DNA of 12,903 bases from Desulfosporosinus sp. (GTDB taxonomy: Bacteria > Bacillota > Desulfitobacteriia > Desulfitobacteriales > Desulfitobacteriaceae), in NCBI GenBank assembly GCA_016278585.1, contig JADQBO010000138.1:1-12903 (forward strand). Reading direction: 5' to 3'. Under the pieces are notes generated by a model that did not search any database, was not told where the DNA came from, and saw only the letters and a list, made by a program, of their open reading frames with translations. Shown in pieces: positions 6,831 to 12,903 of this stretch. Both the position numbers and the translations under genes were made by a program. Within the stretch, counting starts at the first letter, position 1. Each line of letters opens with the position of its first letter.

Positions 6831-6850
6831 GACAAATCAACTTGTCTTAA
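6827..6850 (+). repeat. 9-bp hairpin overlapping the stop codon of the small CxxC gene
   Basis: TTAAGACAA (6827-6835) and TTGTCTTAA (6842-6850) are perfect inverted copies around a six-nt loop. The left arm includes the TAA stop. No T-run follows, so it is probably an mRNA 3' structure and not the terminator itself. Confidence 0.6.
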
Positions 6851-6869
6851 TCTTCACAACCGTGATTTT

Positions 6870-6923
6870 ACACAAAAGGCCATGTCTTCCCAGACCATGG
6901 CCTTTTGTGTGGATCATTGTTTT
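6870..6923. terminator. Bidirectional intrinsic terminator between convergent genes
   Basis: A perfect 15-bp stem, ACACAAAAGGCCATG (6870-6884) and CATGGCCTTTTGTGT (6896-6910), has an 11-nt loop. Its GC-rich core is flanked by AAAA on one side and TTTT on the other, so both strands give a stem followed by a T-run. On the plus strand a further run of T lies at about 6920-6926. It sits between the small CxxC gene (plus) and the acyl-CoA dehydrogenase gene (minus), which converge, and would end both transcripts. Confidence 0.85.
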
Positions 6924-6973
6924 TTTGACGATATATAACCTATCTAGGCTTGCTCTTACTTCACGATTATGGT

Positions 6974-8746
6974 TTAGTAGTTAATTGGATATCCATCTTT
7001 TTCGATGATGTATTTAGCAATTTCTTGACGTATGCCAATGATATCAAGGTTGGGGCGACGAACCAGCTTGCGCATTCCAGCCATAACCGTGCTGAGGGAA
7101 TCCCCTTTCTCGACTGCACAGAGGACTTCCTTAGCTTGTTGCTCAAGAATATTAAATGCTGCATAAGTTCCTGCAGTTGCAGCTTTCTCGACAAATGCTT
7201 TATGCTCATCAGATACGTCAAGGTTTTGAACCTTTTGAGCTCTAAGAACTCCACTTTCCATGGCATAGACTTGGAGTACCATCTCTGCCATGCCGGTTAG
7301 AACGTATTGATTATCTTTTAAAGCCATACCCAAGTTTTGAGCTGCAAGCCCTGCCGCCATTAAGCACAATTTTTTGGCCTTTTGCGTCAGTTGGTTAAGT
7401 CCTGCTAATCCTTCTGCATCCCCACCTAATCCACTTGACATCAAGTCCTTGCTCACGCCTTGAGCTGCTTGTAACAATGGAAGTTCCCCTGTCATTGCTC
7501 GTTTTAGAAGTGTAGCTGGTACAAGCAGTCGATTGATTTCATTGGTTCCTTCAAACAAGCGATTGATACGGGAGTCACGATACATCCGTTCAATCGGGTA
7601 TTCCTTAATAAATCCGTAACCACCATGAATTTGAACTCCTTCATCCACAGCGAAATCTAAAACTTCTGATGCATAGACTTTATTAAGGGAGCATTCAATG
7701 GCGTATTCCTCTAAAGCCTTACCGGCCTCTTTACGGCAATCGCTAGTCAGATCGAGTCCATGGAATCCACTCTCCATAAGACCTGCAGTACGATAAACAA
7801 CACTCTCAGCCATATACATCTTAATAGCCATTTCAGCAAACTTATTTTGGATTGCTCCAAATGTGTTAAGTTCTAACCCAAATTGCTTCCGCTCAGAGGC
7901 ATATTTTAGGGCTGTTTCCATAACAGCATGGACAGCTCCGATTGCTCCAGCAGCCAACTTAAAGCGGCCAACATTCAAGATATTGAAAGCAACAACATGT
8001 CCACGACCGAGTTCTCCTACTACGTTTTCTACAGGTACCAGGACATCTTCTAAGATAACCTGACGGGTGGAAGACCCTTTAATCCCCATCTTTTGTTCTT
8101 CCGGGCCAAAGGATAGACCTGGAGTTTCGCGTTCAACAATGAAATTAGTCATTTTGCCATCTACTTTAGCATAGACCAAAAAGACATCTGCAAAACCAGC
8201 ATTAGTAATAAATTGCTTTGTTCCATTTAGACGATAATGGGTTCCCTCTGCATTAAGAACAGCCGTGGCTTTTGCACCCAAAGCATCGGAACCTGAACCC
8301 GGTTCGGTTAAGCAGTAAGCAGCAACTTTGGTACCGTTAGCAAGCCCCGGGAGATATTTAGCCTTTTGCTCCGGAGTCCCGAAATACACGATAGGTAAAG
8401 TGCCGATTCCAGTATGAGCCGCATAAGCAACTGCAAATGATCCACCACGAGGAACTTCCTCACCCACCACGACTGTAGAGGCTTTATCCAAAGCCAAACC
8501 TTCAAATTCCTCAGGAATTTCCAACGCTAATAATCCCAATTCCCCAGCTTGACGCATGAACTCCTTAACGACGCCTTCTTGTTGCTCCTCCATTTCCTCT
8601 ATCTTCGGAGCAACTTCCTTTGACATAAAATTATGTGCCATCCGCTTGAGTTGCTTATGATCTTCATTTAACTCCTCACGAACATAAACTTGATCTGGAG
8701 AAACCTCAGCCAGTAAAAATCCGCCTCCGCGTAATTCTAATTCCAT
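6974..8746 (-). CDS. fadE: Long acyl-CoA dehydrogenase (FadE/YusJ type)
   Basis: This FAD enzyme would make the trans-2,3 double bond in acyl-CoA, the first step of each beta-oxidation turn, passing electrons probably to electron-transfer flavoprotein. At 590 residues it matches the long bacterial type (B. subtilis FadE) rather than the roughly 380-residue short type. The order is the N-terminal helical domain, the middle beta domain (AYCLTEPGSGSDA at about 143-155; TKQFITNAG at about 176-184), the C-terminal helical domain (ASERKQFG at about 283-290; the IHGGYGFIKEYPIERMYRD segment at 373-391), then an extra helical C-terminal part from about 415. The catalytic base is E399 in FEGTNEI, the same place as in medium-chain dehydrogenases. 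An AGGAGG (8755-8760) lies eight nt before the ATG. It is separated from the thiolase gene by 287 nt containing a possible terminator and repeats, so it may be expressed partly on its own. Its 3' end faces a bidirectional terminator. Confidence 0.95.
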   Translation of the reverse strand: MELELRGGGFLLAEVSPDQVYVREELNEDHKQLKRMAHNFMSKEVAPKIEEMEEQQEGVVKEFMRQAGELGLLALEIPEEFEGLALDKASTVVVGEEVPRGGSFAVAYAAHTGIGTLPIVYFGTPEQKAKYLPGLANGTKVAAYCLTEPGSGSDALGAKATAVLNAEGTHYRLNGTKQFITNAGFADVFLVYAKVDGKMTNFIVERETPGLSFGPEEQKMGIKGSSTRQVILEDVLVPVENVVGELGRGHVVAFNILNVGRFKLAAGAIGAVHAVMETALKYASERKQFGLELNTFGAIQNKFAEMAIKMYMAESVVYRTAGLMESGFHGLDLTSDCRKEAGKALEEYAIECSLNKVYASEVLDFAVDEGVQIHGGYGFIKEYPIERMYRDSRINRLFEGTNEINRLLVPATLLKRAMTGELPLLQAAQGVSKDLMSSGLGGDAEGLAGLNQLTQKAKKLCLMAAGLAAQNLGMALKDNQYVLTGMAEMVLQVYAMESGVLRAQKVQNLDVSDEHKAFVEKAATAGTYAAFNILEQQAKEVLCAVEKGDSLSTVMAGMRKLVRRPNLDIIGIRQEIAKYIIEKDGYPINY

Positions 8747-8815
8747 TGTATCTTCCTCCTCATAATCAGTACGACCTCAAATAGCTTAGGATCTCGTACT
8801 TTCTATCTCTAAGAT

Positions 8816-8850
8816 GCAAGTTAGGACGTTTTTAACTGGGATTAACTTGC
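8816..8850. repeat. 8-bp inverted repeat with the same GCAAGT core as the neighbouring cluster
   Basis: GCAAGTTA (8816-8823) and TAACTTGC (8843-8850) are exact reverse complements 19 nt apart, between the thiolase and acyl-CoA dehydrogenase genes. The GCAAGT core recurs in the repeat cluster at 8869-8922. Confidence 0.5.
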
Positions 8851-8868
8851 TATTTGTAATTCTTAGCT

Positions 8869-8922
8869 GTGCAAGTCGAGTGCAAGTCGAGAACCGCCCC
8901 TGACTTGCACCCTGACTTTCAC
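8869..8922. repeat. Double tandem/inverted repeat cluster (GTGCAAGTC units)
   Basis: Two identical, adjacent 11-nt units GTGCAAGTCGA lie at 8869-8879 and 8880-8890. After an eight-nt centre (gaaccgcc) come two adjacent 12-nt units in the opposite sense, CCTGACTTGCAC (8899-8910) and CCTGACTTTCAC (8911-8922), which differ at one base. The inner pair alone gives a perfect nine-bp stem (GTGCAAGTC/GACTTGCAC). From memory, the minus-strand centre (GGGGCGGTTCTC) resembles palindromic GGGGACGGTTCT-type repeats scattered through many Firmicutes genomes, so a REP-like dispersed element is the most likely identity; a multi-site operator is the alternative. Confidence 0.7.
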
Positions 8923-8947
8923 CTTATGGAATTCGGAACCTTCTCGT

Positions 8948-8978
8948 CAAACAAAAACTAAGGGGACCCTTACTTAGT
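8948..8978 (-). terminator. Possible weak terminator after the thiolase gene
   Basis: On the minus strand a six-bp stem ACTAAG/CTTAGT (8957-8978), with an internal G/C-rich loop that can itself pair, is followed by TTTTTGTTTG. It would partly end the fadN-fadA transcript before the acyl-CoA dehydrogenase gene. The stem is short, so readthrough is likely. Confidence 0.4.
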
Positions 8979-9033
8979 GAACACGTCTAGTAGTTTTGAC
9001 GATAAAACGAGTACCGATTAAGATAATGCAACC

Positions 9034-10191
9034 TTACAGTAATTCGTAAACGCCAGCGGCTCCCATGCCTCCACCGATGCACATGGTTACCATACCATAT
9101 TTCAGTTTCCGCTTGCCCATTTCACTCAGAAGAGTGGCTGTAAGTTTTGCACCCGTGCAACCCAGTGGGTGTCCAAAGGCGATAGCCCCACCATTAACGT
9201 TCACCTTTGCCGGATCTATGTCTAGCGTCTTTAGGATCGCCAGCGATTGGGAAGCAAAGGCTTCATTCAGTTCAAATAAATCAATATCAGCCAGGGTTAA
9301 GCCAACTTGCTTTAATACTTTTGGGATCGCTTTAATAGGACCAATCCCCATCAATTCTGCTTCCACACCGGCAACTGCAAATCCACGCCATACAGCAATG
9401 GGTTTGAGACTAAGTTCCTTAACTTTTTGTTCTGACATAAGAAGAGAAATAGCTGCACCGTCACTGGTCTGGGACGAGTTCCCTGCCGTAACCGTACCTC
9501 CAGCTTTAAAGGCTGTCCGCAATTTGGACAACGACTCTGCAGTGGTTTCTGCACGAATCCCTTCATCTTTAGTGAACCATTTTTCGCCCGGTTTTCCAAA
9601 CATGGGTAAACGAACTGGTACAATTTCATCATCGAAACGACCGCTGCTTTGTGCTGCCCAGGCTTTTTGATGACTGGAAGCTGCAAAAGCATCTTGTTGT
9701 TCACGAGTTATTTCATATTTCAAAGCTACGTTCTCAGCAGTAATCCCCATTGAGACATAGGCTTGGGGAGCATGCTCCGCCAAGTAGGGATTAGGTGCTG
9801 GTTTCATACCACCTAGTGGAACTGCTGACATGCTCTCTGCTCCACCGGCAATCATTACATCTGCCTCGCCTAAGCGAATTCGGTCCGCTGCCATAGAAAT
9901 AGCCTGTATTCCTGAAGAGCAAAAGCGATTGACAGTTACGCCGCAGACTTCGATAGGTAAGCCAGCGCGCTGAGCCATGATTTTTGCTACATTCATGCCC
10001 TGCTCCCCTTCTGGGAAGGAACAACCAATAATACAGTCCTCAATATCTACTGGATTGAGTGAAGGAACCCTCTTGAGAATATCTTGAATGACATAAGCAC
10101 CTAAATCATCTGGACGAACCTGTGCTAAAGAACCCTTGATTGCTTTACCGATGGCTGTTCGCTTGGATTCAATAATGAACGCTTCTTGCAT
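9034..10191 (-). CDS. fadA: Acetyl-CoA acyltransferase (3-ketoacyl-CoA thiolase)
   Basis: Thiolase of 385 residues that cleaves 3-ketoacyl-CoA with CoA to acetyl-CoA and a shortened acyl-CoA, the last step of beta-oxidation. The nucleophilic cysteine is C91 in NRFCSSGIQAIS. The other active-site elements are present: N309 in NEAFA, H341 in GGAIAFGHPLGCTGA, and C371 in CIGGGMGAAG, the general acid/base pair. Length and motif order are those of a complete thiolase. The start at 10191 is preceded by a G-rich ribosome binding site (GGGGGG) and lies 12 nt after the dehydrogenase/hydratase stop codon, so the two are one operon. A degradative FadA-type role is favoured over a biosynthetic acetoacetyl-CoA thiolase because its partner genes are FadN and FadE types. 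Confidence 0.96.
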   Translation of the reverse strand: MQEAFIIESKRTAIGKAIKGSLAQVRPDDLGAYVIQDILKRVPSLNPVDIEDCIIGCSFPEGEQGMNVAKIMAQRAGLPIEVCGVTVNRFCSSGIQAISMAADRIRLGEADVMIAGGAESMSAVPLGGMKPAPNPYLAEHAPQAYVSMGITAENVALKYEITREQQDAFAASSHQKAWAAQSSGRFDDEIVPVRLPMFGKPGEKWFTKDEGIRAETTAESLSKLRTAFKAGGTVTAGNSSQTSDGAAISLLMSEQKVKELSLKPIAVWRGFAVAGVEAELMGIGPIKAIPKVLKQVGLTLADIDLFELNEAFASQSLAILKTLDIDPAKVNVNGGAIAFGHPLGCTGAKLTATLLSEMGKRKLKYGMVTMCIGGGMGAAGVYELL

Positions 10192-10203
10192 GCCTTTCCC
10201 CCC

Positions 10204-12591
10204 TTAATTCCGTAATGGCTTGCCTTTGGTGAGCATATGTCGGATACGATCCTGGGTTTTTGGTTCTCCTACTAAGCTCATAAAGGCTTCTCGTTCGAGG
10301 TCTAACAAATATTGCTCTTCGACGAGCATCCCGGCGGGGCGATCTCCGCCGCTCATTGCATAAGCCAATTTCTTGCCCAGATGTTGATCATACTCTGAGA
10401 TATAATTCCCTTCACGCATTCCATGAAGAGCTATCTCTAATGTAGCACGAACACCAGCGCCTCCAGCTTTAACCTTAGTGGGTAGATTCGGTCTGAAATT
10501 ACGAGCCATATCGATAACCCTAGCCTTAGCATCTAAGATGACATGATCTGGATTCATACTATAGCGATCATAATTACGTAAGAAACCAAGCTGACGAGCT
10601 TTCTCTGCGCTGGTCGAGACTTGAGCCATCGCAACTGCCTCAAAACGTTTAGCAAAGAAGTAATCTGGAGACACTTGAATGCCAGGTAGAACACCTTCCA
10701 TAGCACGAACTGCCATTTCTTTGGTACCACCACCACCAGGAATTAAACCAACCCCCAGCTCAACTAGTCCCATGTATAATTCAGAAGATGCTTGAATGGC
10801 ATGGGAGTGCAAGCAAATCTCAGCTCCCCCACCAAGGGTCATTTGGAATGGCGCTGCAACAACCGGTTTTTTAGCATATTTCAAGGCCATCATTTGGTCT
10901 TGCAGAGCCCGAATCATAAGATCGATCTCATCCCAGTTTTCCTCTTCAGCTTCAAGGAGAATCAGCATAAGGTTTGCACCTACGCAGAAATTCTTGCCTT
11001 GACTACCAATGACCATTCCCAAGTAATTTTTCTCTACTTCAACCAAGGACTTTTGGATCATAGTCACAATGTCCGAGCCAATAGAATTATTCGGAGAATG
11101 GAATTCTAAACAAGCGACACCGTCCCCCAGATCCATAAGGCTTGCTCCAGCGTTGCCAAAGATTTCTTTGCCTTCTTTATGCGCTTGCTTTATCGAGAAA
11201 GCAAAAGGACTGACAGCTTTTTGACGATATTCTCCGGCCTCGTAATAAGAAAGTTGGCCAGATTCAGCTTTCTTATAGAAATGAGTATTTCCTTTTGCTA
11301 GTAATTCTTCGACCAGGGGAGGCAATGCTCCGCCTTCTGCAATCACACGATCTGCGATTGTTTTGACTCCAAGAGCATCCCAAAGTTCGAACGGACCCAT
11401 TTCCCAGTTAAAGCCCCAGCGCATGCCTTCGTCGACTCCAGAAATATTATCCGCAATATCGTTTGCAATCGTAGCTGCATAAAGCAACACTGGTTTCAAT
11501 ACATTCCAAGAAAACTCTGCCCCAGCATCTTTACCGTTAACTAGAGTACGGATCTTTTCTGTCAGGCTACCCGCCGCTTTTGCTTTATCTAATGAAGCAA
11601 ATTTTACAGTTTTTTTCGGAACATAAGTCATAGTTTGAGGATCGAGCACTTCAATAACTCTACCTTTAGGTCCTTTAGACTTTTTATAGAATCCTTGCTT
11701 TGTTTTATCTCCTAGCCAACCATTCGTTAGCATCGTTTGCATAAATTCAGGTAATGTGAAATTCTCTTTTTCCGCGGGCACTCCAACAGCAACGGTGTTT
11801 GCCGTATGCATAAAGGTATCTAATCCGACAAGATCAACTGTTCTGAAAGAGGCACTTTTCGGACGACCCATGACCGGCCCAGTAAGAGCATCTACTTCAT
11901 CGACGGTTAGGCCAGAACGAAGCATTTCCTGTAGTGTTACAGCTAAGCCAAATACACCAATGCGATTGGCAATGAAATTTGGTGTATCTTTTGCTATGAC
12001 AACCCCTTTGCCCAAAACCCGCTCTCCAAACTCGGATAGGAACGTAATGATTTCAGGATCAGTGTTAGGACCAGGAATAAGTTCTAAAAGTTTCATATAG
12101 CGTGGGGGGTTAAAAAAGTGTGTTCCTAAGAAATAACGAGTAAAGCTTTCTGGTAACTCGCTTACCATGGATTTTAAGGAGATTCCCGAAGTATTAGAGG
12201 TAACAATCGTACCCGGGCGAACATGCATTGCTACTTTTTTGAAAAGATCCACTTTAATGTCGAGGCGTTCTACAACCACCTCAATCACCCAATCAACTTC
12301 ACTTAAGCGACTTAAGTCATCGCTTAAATTTCCAACCTCAATCCGGTTAGCAAACTCCGGGACTAAAAACGGGGCAGGATTCATTTTTAACAATTTGGCT
12401 TTATTGGTTTCTGCAATACTATTTCTAACTTTACGGTCCTCCAGGGTCAATCCAGCTGCTTCTTCTTTCGCCGACAGTTTGGAAGGGACAATATCCAACA
12501 ATAGGCTTGGGATCCCTGCATTGGCTAAATGTGCCGCGATGGTACCTCCCATCACACCTGACCCTATTACCGCTACTTTATGAATCTGCAT
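10204..12591 (-). CDS. fadN: Fused 3-hydroxyacyl-CoA dehydrogenase / enoyl-CoA hydratase (FadN type)
   Basis: A 795-residue bifunctional enzyme for the two middle steps of beta-oxidation: hydration of trans-2-enoyl-CoA and NAD-dependent oxidation of 3-hydroxyacyl-CoA. The dehydrogenase comes first: NAD-binding GSGVMGG at 10-16, SNTSGI at about 132-137, catalytic H158 in GTHFFNPPRYMKLLEL, and DTPNFIANRIG at about 202-212, then the helical C-terminal part to about 450. A crotonase-like domain follows from about 490, with GKNFCVGANL (oxyanion region) at about 532-541 and both catalytic glutamates, E591 in GGGAE and E611 in LVELG, 20 residues apart as in crotonase. This order is the reverse of E. 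coli FadB and matches B. subtilis FadN. Longer frames starting at 12624 or 12597 exist, but AGGAGG (12598-12603) is six nt before the ATG at 12591 and directly abuts the one at 12597. The start overlaps the stop of the TetR gene by 14 nt, suggesting translational coupling. Confidence 0.95.
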   Translation of the reverse strand: MQIHKVAVIGSGVMGGTIAAHLANAGIPSLLLDIVPSKLSAKEEAAGLTLEDRKVRNSIAETNKAKLLKMNPAPFLVPEFANRIEVGNLSDDLSRLSEVDWVIEVVVERLDIKVDLFKKVAMHVRPGTIVTSNTSGISLKSMVSELPESFTRYFLGTHFFNPPRYMKLLELIPGPNTDPEIITFLSEFGERVLGKGVVIAKDTPNFIANRIGVFGLAVTLQEMLRSGLTVDEVDALTGPVMGRPKSASFRTVDLVGLDTFMHTANTVAVGVPAEKENFTLPEFMQTMLTNGWLGDKTKQGFYKKSKGPKGRVIEVLDPQTMTYVPKKTVKFASLDKAKAAGSLTEKIRTLVNGKDAGAEFSWNVLKPVLLYAATIANDIADNISGVDEGMRWGFNWEMGPFELWDALGVKTIADRVIAEGGALPPLVEELLAKGNTHFYKKAESGQLSYYEAGEYRQKAVSPFAFSIKQAHKEGKEIFGNAGASLMDLGDGVACLEFHSPNNSIGSDIVTMIQKSLVEVEKNYLGMVIGSQGKNFCVGANLMLILLEAEEENWDEIDLMIRALQDQMMALKYAKKPVVAAPFQMTLGGGAEICLHSHAIQASSELYMGLVELGVGLIPGGGGTKEMAVRAMEGVLPGIQVSPDYFFAKRFEAVAMAQVSTSAEKARQLGFLRNYDRYSMNPDHVILDAKARVIDMARNFRPNLPTKVKAGGAGVRATLEIALHGMREGNYISEYDQHLGKKLAYAMSGGDRPAGMLVEEQYLLDLEREAFMSLVGEPKTQDRIRHMLTKGKPLRN

Positions 12592-12903
12592 TTCCATCCT
12601 CCTCTCGTTTCTGTTCAACAGCACCTCGTTTTATGTCATACGGTTTTTTCCTTAACCGAAGTGCGCTCTCAAATAAAGCTAACATTGGCTCTATTCCACT
12701 TGTGAGTGTCCTGGGACTACGAGCCATCACCCAATCGGTTGTGGCCTCATCTAAGGATCCGAAGATCATTTGACGAGCTACCCGTGTATCCATTTTGGGA
12801 ACTTCTTCAGACTCTATACCTTGCTGGATCACCTCCTCAATAAGCTTAAAATAATCTAATACAGTACTATTAATGGGAATCCGCACACGCGGATCGGATT
12901 GCC
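12578..12903 (-). CDS. TetR-family regulator, FadR/YsiA-like, N-terminus beyond window
   Basis: The last 108 residues of a protein that enters from the right edge; the frame stays open to position 12903, so the GTG at 12886 is not the start. The visible part is the ligand-binding helical domain. The stretch DTRVARQMIFGSLDEATTDWVM closely resembles, from memory, the C-terminal domain of B. subtilis FadR (YsiA), which binds long-chain acyl-CoA and releases DNA. The DNA-binding helix-turn-helix lies outside the window. The gene ends 14 nt inside the start of fadN, so regulator and enzymes form one operon. The likely role is repression of this locus, relieved by acyl-CoA; that is inferred from family and position. 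Confidence 0.8.
   Translation of the reverse strand, partial: QSDPRVRIPINSTVLDYFKLIEEVIQQGIESEEVPKMDTRVARQMIFGSLDEATTDWVMARSPRTLTSGIEPMLALFESALRLRKKPYDIKRGAVEQKREEDGNADS

Noticed and set aside
8869..8922. Start of a CRISPR array
   Set aside because: Only two plus two very short units occur, adjacent without spacers and in opposite senses, with no cas genes nearby.
9065..9670. 201-codon plus-strand frame opposite the thiolase gene
   Set aside because: It is antisense to a thiolase with all catalytic motifs, has no recognisable domain, and is a shadow of the codon pattern.
12167..12583. 138-codon plus-strand frame opposite the FadN-type gene
   Set aside because: Antisense to the well-supported NAD-binding domain; composition is shadow-like and no ribosome binding site was seen.
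12592..12624. Eleven-residue N-terminal extension of the FadN-type protein
   Set aside because: The ribosome binding site is correctly spaced only for the ATG at 12591, which directly precedes the NAD-binding fold.

Overview
The window comes from a low-to-moderate GC Gram-positive anaerobe. Purine-rich Shine-Dalgarno sequences (AAGGAGG type), FadN/FadA/FadE-type beta-oxidation genes, cysteine-rich 4Fe-4S proteins and several chemoreceptors together suggest a Clostridia/Peptococcaceae member such as Desulfosporosinus or Desulfitobacterium. That placement is an inference from gene style; no marker gene is present. All large genes lie on the minus strand, so the transcription order is from high to low coordinates. 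One 50-residue gene lies on the plus strand.

Right part (about 6.97-12.9 kb): a fatty acid beta-oxidation locus. It begins with the C-terminal part of a TetR-family, FadR/YsiA-like repressor that runs off the window edge. Its stop overlaps the start of a fused 3-hydroxyacyl-CoA dehydrogenase/enoyl-CoA hydratase (FadN type). A thiolase (FadA) follows after 12 nt. After a 287-nt gap with a weak terminator and an unusual cluster of tandem and inverted repeats comes a long acyl-CoA dehydrogenase (FadE/YusJ type). Together they cover every step of the cycle: dehydrogenation, hydration, oxidation and thiolysis. No electron-transfer flavoprotein genes are in the window.

Middle part (about 6.5-6.95 kb): a bidirectional terminator separates the beta-oxidation genes from a small plus-strand gene encoding a 50-aa two-CxxC putative zinc-binding protein. 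That gene is divergent from a metallo-beta-lactamase-fold hydrolase, and a palindrome (AATGAAT-N4-ATTCATT) lies between them.

Left-middle part (about 1.4-6.5 kb): the MBL hydrolase is followed by three consecutive, collinear methyl-accepting chemotaxis protein paralogues. Each has a two-helix membrane hairpin, a HAMP domain and a signalling domain, but no extracytoplasmic sensor domain. A perfect 18-bp inverted repeat sits between the hydrolase and the first receptor, and a classical terminator ends the array.

Left end (1-1.2 kb): two coupled genes for 4Fe-4S cluster proteins, the second cut by the window edge. The first is interrupted by an in-frame TAA at codon 8, after an intact ribosome binding site and start, so it looks like a recent nonsense mutation or a sequence error.

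No tRNA, rRNA, CRISPR array, transposase or phage gene was seen. Most of the window is ordinary metabolism and signalling. The parts that deserve attention are the interrupted Fe-S gene, the sensor-less receptor array, the small CxxC protein and the unexplained inverted repeats.
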